In this document: positions 7,309 to 14,887 of the stretch, piece by piece
Layout of the letters: each line of letters opens with the position of its first letter
Position numbering within the stretch: position 1 is the first letter of the stretch
Assembly (NCBI GenBank): GCA_002421985.1
Contig: DISF01000019.1
Coordinates: forward strand, 16,857-35,606
Reading direction: 5' to 3'
Source: Roseovarius sp. UBA6217
Lineage (GTDB): Bacteria > Pseudomonadota > Alphaproteobacteria > Rhodobacterales > Rhodobacteraceae
DNA: 18,750 nucleotides
The notes under the pieces: model-generated
Databases searched by the model: none
Seen by the model: only the letters and a program-made list of their open reading frames with translations
Told to the model about the DNA's origin: nothing
Position numbers and translations under genes: made by a program

Positions 7309-8604
7309 TCAATCGGCGAACGGGTCGGTCACGAGGATGGTATCCTCGCGCTCGGGTGAGGTGGACAGCAGCGCGACCGGGCAACCGATCAACTCTTCGA
7401 CGCGGCGCACGTATTTGATGGCTTCGGCGGGCAGGTCGGCCCAGCTTCGCGCGCCCTCGGTCGATTGCGACCAGCCCGGCATATCCTCATAGACGGGGGT
7501 GCAGCGGGCCTGTTCCTCGGCGGCGGCGGGCAGGTAATCGAGCAGCTTTCCGTCAAGCGCGTAGCCGGTGCAGATGCGCAGCGTCTCGAACCCGTCGAGC
7601 ACGTCAAGCTTGGTGAGCGCGATACCGTTCACGCCCGAGGTGGCGCAGGTCTGGCGCACGAGGCAGGCATCGAACCAGCCGCAGCGCCGCTTGCGCCCCG
7701 TGACGGTGCCGAATTCATGGCCGCGCGTCCCAAGGCGCTCGCCGTCTTCGTCGTGCAACTCGGTCGGGAAGGGGCCTTCGCCGACGCGGGTGGTATAGGC
7801 CTTGACGATGCCCAGCACATAGTTGATCGCGCCGGGGCCAAGGCCCACGCCGGTGGCGGCCTGTCCTGCGATCACGTTCGACGAGGTCACAAACGGATAG
7901 GTGCCAAAATCAATATCCAGAAGCGCGCCCTGTGCGCCCTCGAAGAGGATGCGTTTGCCCGCGCGCCGCGCGTCGAGCAGCACCTTCCAGACCGGTCCGG
8001 CATAGGGCAGGATCTGCGGCGCGATCTCTTGCAGCTGCGCGATCAGCGCGTCGCGATCCACCGGCGCAATGCCAAGGCCGCGGCGCAGCGGGTCGTGATG
8101 CTGAAGCGCGCGGTCTACCCGCGCGATGAGCGTGGCCTCATCGGCCAGATCGGCGACGCGCACCGCGCGGCGGCCCACCTTGTCCTCATAGGCCGGACCG
8201 ATGCCGCGCCCGGTGGTGCCGATCTTGGTGCCCTTGCTCGCCGCCTCTTCGCGGGCGCGGTCAAGCTCGCCGTGGATGGGCAGGATCAACGGCGTGTTCT
8301 CGGCGATCATGAGCGTGTCGGGGGTGATGGTCACGCCCTTCTCGCGGATGGCCTCGATCTCGCGCACCAGATGCCACGGGTCGAGCACGACGCCATTGCC
8401 GATGACCGAGAGCTTGCCGCCGCGCACCACGCCCGAGGGCAGCGCGTTGAGCTTGTAGACCTTGCCGTCGATCACGAGAGTATGGCCCGCATTATGCCCG
8501 CCCTGAAAGCGCGCGATCACGTCGGCGCGCTCGCTCAGCCAATCGACGAGCTTGCCCTTTCCCTCATCGCCCCATTGGGCCCCCACGACGACGACATTGG
8601 CCAT
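7309..8604 (-). CDS. purA: Adenylosuccinate synthetase
   Basis: PurA joins IMP and aspartate using GTP to give adenylosuccinate, the first committed step from IMP to AMP. The 431 residues match the family. Visible motifs are the N-terminal GAQWGDEGKGKLVDWL with the GDEGKGK phosphate loop, FQGGHNAGHT near 34-43, GTTGRGIGPAYEDK around 129-142, and the C-terminal guanine-binding region ending in LLSTSPERE. The start MANVVVVGAQ is supported by AGAGGAAGATC immediately upstream. The 138-base gap before it holds a TATACC that could be a -10 box, without a good partner. It is followed tightly by the DUF2842 gene. Confidence 0.97.
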   Translation of the reverse strand: MANVVVVGAQWGDEGKGKLVDWLSERADVIARFQGGHNAGHTLVIDGKVYKLNALPSGVVRGGKLSVIGNGVVLDPWHLVREIEAIREKGVTITPDTLMIAENTPLILPIHGELDRAREEAASKGTKIGTTGRGIGPAYEDKVGRRAVRVADLADEATLIARVDRALQHHDPLRRGLGIAPVDRDALIAQLQEIAPQILPYAGPVWKVLLDARRAGKRILFEGAQGALLDIDFGTYPFVTSSNVIAGQAATGVGLGPGAINYVLGIVKAYTTRVGEGPFPTELHDEDGERLGTRGHEFGTVTGRKRRCGWFDACLVRQTCATSGVNGIALTKLDVLDGFETLRICTGYALDGKLLDYLPAAAEEQARCTPVYEDMPGWSQSTEGARSWADLPAEAIKYVRRVEELIGCPVALLSTSPEREDTILVTDPFAD

Positions 8605-8702
8605 GATCTTCCTCTCGGCAAACTGGAGTGCGCGCGCCGGTATAGCGGGGGGAGGCGCGGGGGGAAACCGGAATTTCGCCGCTGCCCACCACCGGACAGG
8701 TG

Positions 8703-8723
8703 CGCCGGGTGAGACATCCGGCG
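8703..8723 (-). terminator. Weak hairpin behind the 86-residue gene
   Basis: CGCCGG (8703-8708) and CCGGCG (8718-8723) are perfect inverted arms with a nine-base loop. They lie about 20 bases beyond the stop at 8743 in the minus-strand sense. There is no T-tract, so it may only stabilise a 3' end or be chance in GC-rich DNA. Confidence 0.25.
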
Positions 8724-8742
8724 GGGCAGGCGGATAGCTGCG

Positions 8743-9003
8743 CTAGCTGTCGGCCTGTCCCCCGGCGTCCTTGCCGGCCTCTTTCTCGGCCTTGAAGCGG
8801 CGCAGACGGTCCATCAGCACCGCGCGCGCCTTGATATTGGCGCGGCGCACGCGCAGCGCGGTCAGAAACGCCTCTTCGGCGGTCTGCGACGAGGCCCCGA
8901 GCACCTTGGTGATCTCGGCGATGATATCCTCGTCGCCGGTGGCCTCGATCGCCTTGATGACATCGCGGGCCAGGTCATCGGCAAGATCCTCGGTCACGCC
9001 CAT
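8743..9003 (-). CDS. Unidentified 86-residue protein, cotranscribed with an alpha/beta hydrolase
   Basis: I do not recognise this family. The protein begins MGVTEDLADDLARDVIK, is predicted mostly helical and is highly charged. An acidic N-terminal third is followed by a strongly basic helix near residues 50-72 (LRVRRANIKARAVLMDRLRR) and a Lys/Gly/Asp tail. There is no membrane segment, signal peptide or cysteine. The start lies nine bases after the hydrolase stop, so the two genes look like an operon and the ribosome binding site (TAGGG) overlaps the hydrolase stop. Codon usage is like that of the neighbours. The charge pattern would suit a small nucleic-acid- or protein-binding helper, but this is only a guess. 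Confidence 0.75.
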   Translation of the reverse strand: MGVTEDLADDLARDVIKAIEATGDEDIIAEITKVLGASSQTAEEAFLTALRVRRANIKARAVLMDRLRRFKAEKEAGKDAGGQADS

Positions 9004-9012
9004 GATATGGCC

Positions 9013-9666
9013 CTAGCGGGTGGTCTCGGTGAGGCGGCGCTTGACGTAGGATGTGACGCGGTCGATCATCGTATCCATATGCGGCTCGCGAAAGAAATGG
9101 TCGGCCCCCTCGATCTCTTCGTGGGTGATGGTGATGCCCTGCTGTTCCTTGAGCTTGGCCACCAGCATGTCGGTATCGGCGGGCGGGGCGACGCGGTCGG
9201 CGCTGCCGTTGATGACAAGGCCCGAGGCCGGGCAGGGCGCGAGGAAGGAGAAATCATACATGTTGGCCGGGGGCGCGACCGAGACGAAGCCGGTGATCTC
9301 GGGGCGGCGCATCAGAAGCTGCATCCCGATCCACGCGCCGAAGGAGAACCCCGCCACCCAGCAATGCTTGGAATTGGCATTCATGGATTGCAGGTAGTCG
9401 AGCGCCGAGGCGGCATCCGACAACTCGCCCACGCCCTGATCGTATTCGCCCTGGCTGCGCCCGACACCGCGGAAATTGAAGCGCAGCACGGTAAAGCCCA
9501 TGTTGTAAAAGGCATAATGGAGGTTATACACCACCTTGTTGTTCATCGTGCCGCCGAATTGCGGGTGCGGATGCAGGACGATGGCAATCGGCGCGTCGCG
9601 GTCGCGCTGCGGGTGATAGCGGCCTTCAAGACGGCCCTCGGGGCCGGTAAAGATTACCTCGGGCAT
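9013..9666 (-). CDS. Alpha/beta hydrolase of unknown substrate (COG2945-like)
   Basis: This is a 217-residue cytosolic serine hydrolase. The nucleophile elbow GFSFG places Ser108 as catalytic, with Asp157 in NGSADRV and His190 in EGADHFF completing the triad. The oxyanion region HPHPQFGGTMNN near 32-43 is typical of the short, capless COG2945-like hydrolases. No signal peptide is visible. The substrate is unknown in this family. It is divergent from the IscR-like regulator across 166 bases and is followed after nine bases by the 86-residue gene. AAGAGAG upstream of the ATG supports the chosen start. Confidence 0.9.
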   Translation of the reverse strand: MPEVIFTGPEGRLEGRYHPQRDRDAPIAIVLHPHPQFGGTMNNKVVYNLHYAFYNMGFTVLRFNFRGVGRSQGEYDQGVGELSDAASALDYLQSMNANSKHCWVAGFSFGAWIGMQLLMRRPEITGFVSVAPPANMYDFSFLAPCPASGLVINGSADRVAPPADTDMLVAKLKEQQGITITHEEIEGADHFFREPHMDTMIDRVTSYVKRRLTETTR

Positions 9667-9707
9667 TTATGCTCTCTTCATGTCCCCGTCCTGCACGGGC
9701 GAATTTC

Positions 9708-9736
9708 TTGACGGCACCGGCACCGCGCACTAGGCA
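9708..9736 (+). promoter_or_regulatory. Possible promoter of the IscR-like gene
   Basis: TTGACG (9708-9713) is followed after 17 bases by TAGGCA (9731-9736). The -35 box is good and the -10 box poor, as often in regulated alphaproteobacterial promoters. The leader would be about 90 bases. Confidence 0.35.
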
Positions 9737-9770
9737 AGCAGGATCACCGGCACCGAGCGGGCTGGGGGAC

Positions 9771-9799
9771 GAAATAAGCCCTGCGGCCGCCAACGTCAA
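9771..9799 (-). promoter_or_regulatory. Possible promoter of the hydrolase operon
   Basis: On the minus strand TTGACG (9794-9799) is followed after 17 bases by TATTTC (9771-9776). The predicted start near 9764 gives a leader of about 98 bases. It faces the proposed IscR-side promoter, so the two leaders would overlap by some 20 bases. Confidence 0.35.
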
Positions 9800-9832
9800 T
9801 CTGTGTCGGTCCGTATCGCGAGGGGAGGGGCC

Positions 9833-10294
9833 ATGAAACTCAGCACCAAGGGGCGCTACGCGATGGTTGCGCTTGTCGATATCGCGCTTCAGCCTGCGGG
9901 CGGGGTGGTGACGCTGGGCGAGATTTCGCGGCGGCAGGATGTGTCGCTGCCCTATCTGGAACAGTTGTTCGTCAAGCTGCGGCGCGCCGGTCTGGTAGAG
10001 TCGCTGCGCGGGCCGGGCGGCGGCTACCGGCTGGCGCGGCCCGCCTCGGATATCCGGGTGGCCGAGGTGCTGGCGGCGGTGGACGAGACGGTGGACGCGC
10101 TGCACAAGGGCGCGGGGGCCTCGGGGGGCGCGAGCGGGAGCCGCGCGCAATCGCTGTCGAACCGGCTCTGGGAGGGGTTGAGCGCGCATGTCTATGTGTT
10201 CCTGCACCAGGCGCGGCTGAGCGACGTGGCAGGCAACGCGCTTGCGCCCTGCCCGGCGGTGCCGCATCTCTTTTCGGTGGTGGACGACGACTAG
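9833..10294 (+). CDS. iscR: Rrf2 family regulator, IscR-like, lacking the three-cysteine cluster site
   Basis: This 153-residue protein has the Rrf2 winged-helix start MKLSTKGRYAMVALVDIAL, the recognition region ISRRQDVSLPYLEQLF near 31-46 and the wing GPGGGYRLARP at about 60-70, so it should bind DNA as a dimer. In E. coli IscR three cysteines (92, 98, 104) bind a 2Fe-2S cluster. Here that loop is HKGAGASGGASGSRAQS, with no cysteine; the only Cys is Cys140 in APCPAVPHLF. I recall that Rhodobacter sphaeroides IscR is likewise a single-cysteine iron-sulfur regulator, so this is probably its counterpart. The start at 9833 follows AGGGGAGG; an earlier frame start has no such site. A convergent gene, not suf or isc genes, follows. 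The symbol is a family assignment, not proof of iron-sulfur sensing. Confidence 0.82.
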   Translation: MKLSTKGRYAMVALVDIALQPAGGVVTLGEISRRQDVSLPYLEQLFVKLRRAGLVESLRGPGGGYRLARPASDIRVAEVLAAVDETVDALHKGAGASGGASGSRAQSLSNRLWEGLSAHVYVFLHQARLSDVAGNALAPCPAVPHLFSVVDDD

Positions 10295-10318
10295 CCGGGG
10301 GCGGAAGTGGTGGGCGCG

Positions 10319-10340
10319 CGCGGCTTTGCACATTGCCGCG
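10319..10340. terminator. Possible hairpin between convergent genes
   Basis: CGCGGC (10319-10324) and GCCGCG (10335-10340) form a 6-base stem with a ten-base loop in the 55-base gap between the convergent iscR-like and ppx genes. It could end both transcripts, but neither side has a T-tract. Confidence 0.25.
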
Positions 10341-10349
10341 ACCGTCCTC

Positions 10350-11939
10350 TCAAGACCACTTCACGGTGTCTGCATCCTGGCCCGCGCGCGGCGTGCGGTG
10401 GGTGTTGACCTCGGGCGTGGCCCCCAATGCGCCGGCCAGCGACCTGAACCGCTCTTGCGCTACCTCGCCGAAGAGCGGGGCCGCCTCGGCGGCAAGGTTG
10501 AGCGCCAGCACCTTGCGCCGGGGGAACCAGCGCAGATAGGCCACCTCCTGATCGGCGGTCAGCCACAGCATCGCCGCCAGCCGCAGCGCGCGCCCGAGGA
10601 TCTCGGCCTCGATGCGGTCGCGCTCGGATATCAGCGCCTCGAGCGTCTCGAACCGTGTGCCCTCGCGCTTGTTGGAATAGCGGTGCAGCAGCGCCAGCCC
10701 GAGAAACACCCGTTCGGAATGCTTGAGCCCGCCAAGATTGGCGCGGGTGGCGTTGTCAAAGCAATCCTCGGCGCGGTAATCGGGATGCGCGCGCCAACTC
10801 ACGTCATGCAGCAGACAGGCGGCCTTGACCAGGCGAAGCCGCTCGGGGCGGACGGATTTGTAAAGCGGCGCGATAAAGCGGTAGATGATGCGCCCGAAAC
10901 CGGGCAGGCGCGCGTCCTTGGCCTCGGCAAAGCGGCACGCCTCGATCAGCGGATCGCGGATGCGCAGCGCCTCGGGCATCTGCTCGTAGAGCAGGCCCTC
11001 GCGGATGCCATAGCTTGAGATCGCGATATCGTGGGGGTGAAAGAGCCGCACCACCTCGCGCAGCACCTCGGCGGCGTAAGGCACCAGCGCCACGCGCGCC
11101 GAGGACACGCCCGATTGCGCGCGCAGGGCGTCGGCGTCATGCTTGGCGATATGCTTGATCGTGGCGCGCAGGTCGGCGGCGCTCATGCGGTATTCGTGCA
11201 GCACATGCAGCGGATAGCCGCGCCGGGCCATGTCGATCCGGGCGATGGCGCGCCACGACCCGCCCACGAGAAACAGCCGGTTCTTCTGCTCTCCAAGGCT
11301 GTCGCGAAGCTGCTCGACCGTCTCGCGGATCACCGCGCGGCGCGCCTTCTTGCCGCCCTTGAGGTCGCGCAGCTTGAGCGGGCCGAGCGTGGAGCTGACA
11401 CAGCGCCCGACGCGCCCGCCGTTGATCTCGGCCAGTTCCATCGACGAGCCGCCCATGTCGCAGACAAGGCCATATGCCCCCGGCCAGCCCAGGAGCACGC
11501 CTTGCGCCGAGAGCCGCGCCTCCTCGGTGCCGTCGATGACGTAGAGCCGGATGCCGGTCTCGCGCAGCACCTCGGCCACGAAATCGGGGCCGTCGGCGGC
11601 CTCGCGCACCGCCGCCGTGGCCACCGCATTGAGCGGGCCGGTGCCCAGCCCCACGGCGACATGCGCGAACCGCCGCAGCGCATCGAGCGCGCGGCGGCGC
11701 CCCTCGGGGTTGAGGCGCCCGGTCTCGGCCATGCCGACCCCCAGCCCGCACATCACCTTTTCGTTGAAGAAATAGGCCGGGCTGCGCGCCGCGCCGTCGA
11801 ACACCACGAGCCGCACCGAGTTGGAGCCGACATCCACCACCCCCACGCGGCTCAGCGCGCGCGCCTCGGGGCTGTCAAAGACAGGACGCCCGAACGGGCC
11901 GTCGCGATGCGGTTCTGGATCGTTCACGCCGTCCATCAT
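10350..11939 (-). CDS. ppx: Exopolyphosphatase / Ppx-GppA family phosphatase
   Basis: Ppx removes terminal phosphates from polyphosphate; GppA-type relatives also hydrolyse pppGpp. The 529 residues carry the actin-like ATPase fold: phosphate loop VVDVGSNSVRLVVFD at about 34-48, acidic IDGTEEARLSAQG with the likely catalytic Glu139 or Glu140, and DMGGSSMELAEI at 161-172. The C-terminal half contains an HD-like helical part (LHDVSWRAHPDYRAEDCFDN) and matches full-length Ppx rather than the short form. The partner ppk lies 46 bases upstream, which favours the polyphosphatase role. Two ATG codons stand together at 11937-11939 and 11934-11936; AAGG is better spaced for the second, so the protein may be one residue shorter. 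It is the last gene of the run and convergent with the IscR-like gene. Confidence 0.9.
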   Translation of the reverse strand: MMDGVNDPEPHRDGPFGRPVFDSPEARALSRVGVVDVGSNSVRLVVFDGAARSPAYFFNEKVMCGLGVGMAETGRLNPEGRRRALDALRRFAHVAVGLGTGPLNAVATAAVREAADGPDFVAEVLRETGIRLYVIDGTEEARLSAQGVLLGWPGAYGLVCDMGGSSMELAEINGGRVGRCVSSTLGPLKLRDLKGGKKARRAVIRETVEQLRDSLGEQKNRLFLVGGSWRAIARIDMARRGYPLHVLHEYRMSAADLRATIKHIAKHDADALRAQSGVSSARVALVPYAAEVLREVVRLFHPHDIAISSYGIREGLLYEQMPEALRIRDPLIEACRFAEAKDARLPGFGRIIYRFIAPLYKSVRPERLRLVKAACLLHDVSWRAHPDYRAEDCFDNATRANLGGLKHSERVFLGLALLHRYSNKREGTRFETLEALISERDRIEAEILGRALRLAAMLWLTADQEVAYLRWFPRRKVLALNLAAEAAPLFGEVAQERFRSLAGALGATPEVNTHRTPRAGQDADTVKWS

Positions 11940-11985
11940 CTGCCTTGCCGGTCGAACGCCTGTCTATGCGCGTGGGGCGCGCGGG

Positions 11986-14160
11986 TCAATCATCGGTATG
12001 GGTGAGGGTGGGCACGTCCGACGCCCCCGCCGAGCCGCGCCCCGACAGAGACGGGTTTTCCATGAAGAAACGGTGACAGTTGAAGGCAAACTGCCCCTCG
12101 GGCACGGGGTGGCGGGTAAAGCTGCCATCGGGGGCCATCACCCATGTCTGCGCCACGTCGGCCATGTTGGCGGCCATGATCTGGCTCACGATCTGTGCCT
12201 TGACGGTGGGGTTGGTGGTCTCGACCAGCGTTTCCACCCGGCGGTTGAGATTGCGGCCCATCCAGTCGGCCGAGGAGATGAATACCCGCGCCCTTTTCGA
12301 CGGCAGCCCCGCGCCATTGCCGAAACAGACAATGCGCGAATGTTCCAGAAACCGCCCGATGATGGATTTCACCCGGATATTCGACGAAAGCCCCCTGATG
12401 CCGGGGCGCAGCCCGCAGATACCGCGCACCACGAGGTCGATCCTTACCCCCGCCTCGGAGGCGGCATAAAGCGCGTCGATCACATCCGGCTCGATCAGCG
12501 AATTCATCTTGGCCCAGATCGCGGCGGGCTTGCCCGCGCGGGCGTGCTCGGCCTCGCGGGCGATCAGTTCGAGCAGGCGGGGTTTCAGCGATTTGGGCGA
12601 GATCGAAAGGTTTTCCAGCCCCTCCGGCTCGGCATAGCCCGAGAGATAGTTGAACACCTTGGTGGCGTCGCGGCCAAGGGCGGGATCGCAGGTGAAAAAG
12701 CTCAGATCGGTATAGATGCGCGCGGTGATCGGGTGATAGTTGCCGGTGCCGTAATGGGTATAGGTCACCAGCCGGTCGCCCTCGCGGCGCACCACGGTGG
12801 AAATCTTGGCATGGGTCTTGAGGTCGATAAAGCCGTAGACCACATGCGCGCCCGCCCGTTCCAGTCGCCGCGATTGCCGGATATTGGCGGCCTCGTCGAA
12901 GCGCGCCTTCAACTCCACCAGCGCGGTGACGGATTTGCCGTCCTCGGCGGCCTCGCACAGCGCCTCGACGATGGGCGAGTTGCGCGAGGTGCGGTAAAGC
13001 GTCTGCTTGATTGCCAGCACATTCGGATCGCGCGCCGCCTGTTGCAGGAACCGCACCACCATGTCGAAGGTCTCATACGGGTGGTGCAGCAGCATGTCCT
13101 TTTGCCGGATCGCGGCGAACATGTCGCCGTCGTGATCCTGCACCCGCTCGGGCACGCGCGGCGTGAAGGGCGGCCACAAGAGATCGGGGCGCGCGTCGAG
13201 CACAAGTTCCTTGAGATCGGCCAGCCCGATCATCCCCTCGACCTCGACCACCTCGTCGGGGGTGACGTGCAATTCGCGCATGATGACGCCGCGCAGCGCC
13301 GCGGGCGCATCGGCGGTGATCTTCATGCGCACCACCTCGCCGCGGCGGCGGCGTTTCAGCGCCACCTCGAATTCGCGCACCAGATCCTCGGCCTCTTCCT
13401 CGACCTCCAGATCGCTGTCGCGCAGCACCCGGAAGGCGCAATGCCCCTTGTAGCGATAGCCGGGAAACAGGCTGTCGAGATGCAACAGCAGCAATTCCTC
13501 GAGCGGAAGCGCGCGATGCGCGCCCTCGGGGGCGGGCAGGCTCACGAAACGGTCGATCTGCTGCGGGATCGGCAGCAGCGCCTCAAGCGGGCGGCGGTCG
13601 GCTTTGCGCTCGAGTTGCAGGGCCAGCACGAAGCCGAGATTGGGGATGAAGGGAAAGGGATGCGCCGGGTCGATGGCCAGCGGCGACAGCACCGGAAAGA
13701 CGTTGTGCAAGAACAGATCGGCCAGATAGGCGCGGTCGGCCTCGTCGAGCGCGTCATGCGCAAGGATGGTGATGCGCGCGGCCTCCATCTCGGCGCGCAG
13801 CGCCTGAAACGTCGCTTGCTGCGCCTCGAGCAGCTTGCGCGCGTTCTCGTTGATGAGCACAAGCTGTTCGGCGGGGCTGAGGCCATCGGCGGCGGGCGTT
13901 GTGTTGCCCGCCTTGGCCAACTCGCGCAGGCCCGCCACGCGCACGTTGTAGAATTCATCAAGATTGGTGGCCGAGATCGACAGGAAGCGCAGCCGCTCCA
14001 AGAGCGGCACGCGGAGGTTCTGCGCCTCTTCCAGCACCCGCCAGTTGAAGCCGAGCCAGCTCAGCTCGCGGTTGAAGAACCGCCCCGGCCCGGTGATGTC
14101 GAGATCGGGCAGATCGACGGGGGCGGGGGCGCTGTGCTTGAGGAAATCTGCCTGTGTCAT
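11986..14160 (-). CDS. ppk1: Polyphosphate kinase 1
   Basis: Ppk1 polymerises the terminal phosphate of ATP into polyphosphate, reversibly. The 724-residue length fits the family. The N domain begins FFNRELSWLGFNWRVLEEA near 28-46. The catalytic phospholipase-D-like half has the autophosphorylated histidine His450 in KTHAKIS, His469 in THYGTGNYH, and His607 in FLEHSRI, each offset by exactly 15 from E. coli His435, His454 and His592. FISSADWMGRNLNRRVE near 627-643 is also typical. The start MTQADFLKHS is the last sensible one after the hda stop, 49 bases downstream of it; the ribosome binding site (AAGG) is modest. The longer in-frame extension would run into hda and is rejected. It lies between hda and ppx on the same strand. 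Confidence 0.96.
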   Translation of the reverse strand: MTQADFLKHSAPAPVDLPDLDITGPGRFFNRELSWLGFNWRVLEEAQNLRVPLLERLRFLSISATNLDEFYNVRVAGLRELAKAGNTTPAADGLSPAEQLVLINENARKLLEAQQATFQALRAEMEAARITILAHDALDEADRAYLADLFLHNVFPVLSPLAIDPAHPFPFIPNLGFVLALQLERKADRRPLEALLPIPQQIDRFVSLPAPEGAHRALPLEELLLLHLDSLFPGYRYKGHCAFRVLRDSDLEVEEEAEDLVREFEVALKRRRRGEVVRMKITADAPAALRGVIMRELHVTPDEVVEVEGMIGLADLKELVLDARPDLLWPPFTPRVPERVQDHDGDMFAAIRQKDMLLHHPYETFDMVVRFLQQAARDPNVLAIKQTLYRTSRNSPIVEALCEAAEDGKSVTALVELKARFDEAANIRQSRRLERAGAHVVYGFIDLKTHAKISTVVRREGDRLVTYTHYGTGNYHPITARIYTDLSFFTCDPALGRDATKVFNYLSGYAEPEGLENLSISPKSLKPRLLELIAREAEHARAGKPAAIWAKMNSLIEPDVIDALYAASEAGVRIDLVVRGICGLRPGIRGLSSNIRVKSIIGRFLEHSRIVCFGNGAGLPSKRARVFISSADWMGRNLNRRVETLVETTNPTVKAQIVSQIMAANMADVAQTWVMAPDGSFTRHPVPEGQFAFNCHRFFMENPSLSGRGSAGASDVPTLTHTDD

Positions 14161-14209
14161 GGCGGCCTTATGTCGGCGGAATGTAACGGACGGGTGACGA
14201 ATAGTCGCG

Positions 14210-14887
14210 TCAGGGCGCGCGATTGTCCAGCACCTCGGCGGCCAGCGCGCGGGTGATCGCGCGCCCCTCGGCCAGAGCGCGGGCGTCAAGCGTGGCCACG
14301 ATGTCGCGGGCGGCGTCGAACGTGCGCTCGATGCGGCGCGCGAGATAGGGCACGCAATCGGGCGCGGGGGCAAGCTGGCGGTCGGCAAAGAGCTTGCCCA
14401 GCACCGCCGCCAGCAGCGCGTCATCGGGGGGCGCAAGCCGCACCAGAAGCGCCGCCTCCATCCGGCTGGCGAGATCGGGCAGCGACAGATCCCAGCGCCG
14501 CGGCGGGGCCGCCGCCGTCACCAGCAGCGCGTGGCCCTCGGCCAGCACGAGGTTGTGCAGGTGGAAAAGCGCGGCCTCGGCAGCGCGGTCGCGGGCGATG
14601 GTGTGGGCATCCTCGACTGCCACCGGCCCAGCGGCCAGCGCCGCGATATCGGCCCCGTCAAGCGCCCCCGCCGCCACGATTCGCGCCTCCGAGAGCGCGG
14701 CCCAGACATGGGCGAGATGGGTCTTGCCCGCGCCGCGCGGCCCCGCCAGCACCAGTTTGCGCGCGGGCCAGTCGCGCCAGCCCTCGATCAGCGCCACCGC
14801 CTGCGCATTGGCAGGCGAGACAAAGAAATCCTCGCGTGCCCGCGCCGTGCGCACCGGCAGATCAAAGCTCAACTGCCGCGCGGTCAT
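14210..14887 (-). CDS. hda: Hda/HdaA-type DnaA regulatory AAA+ protein
   Basis: Hda works with the DNA-loaded sliding clamp to stimulate ATP hydrolysis by DnaA, preventing re-initiation of replication. The 225-residue protein has the N-terminal clamp-binding peptide QLSFDL at residues 5-10, close to the E. coli QLSLPL. Next come a Walker A loop GPRGAGKTH at 49-57, a degenerate Walker B VAVEDAH near 89-95, and a C-terminal helix region RRIERTFDAARDIVATLDARALA, where the Arg finger (box VII) is expected. It has no DnaA domain IV, so it is not DnaA itself. The ATG overlaps the stop of the upstream membrane protein gene in an ATGA (14884-14887), which fixes the start and indicates coupling. The long in-frame extension upstream is antisense-like shadow of that gene. 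ppk follows 49 bases later. Confidence 0.9.
   Translation of the reverse strand: MTARQLSFDLPVRTARAREDFFVSPANAQAVALIEGWRDWPARKLVLAGPRGAGKTHLAHVWAALSEARIVAAGALDGADIAALAAGPVAVEDAHTIARDRAAEAALFHLHNLVLAEGHALLVTAAAPPRRWDLSLPDLASRMEAALLVRLAPPDDALLAAVLGKLFADRQLAPAPDCVPYLARRIERTFDAARDIVATLDARALAEGRAITRALAAEVLDNRAP

Noticed and set aside
5280..8712. Plus-strand ORFs of 351 and 415 codons opposite pyrG and purA
   Set aside because: Same antisense effect; no ribosome binding sites or recognisable domains.
9667..9832. Iron-responsive operator upstream of the IscR-like gene
   Set aside because: I could not find a convincing palindrome of the known iron box types; only TTGACG and its far-apart inverse copy are present.
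11821..14256. Plus-strand ORF of 811 codons opposite ppk1
   Set aside because: It is antisense to a gene with all catalytic residues; its His/Arg/Gly-rich composition is typical of an antisense shadow in GC-rich DNA.
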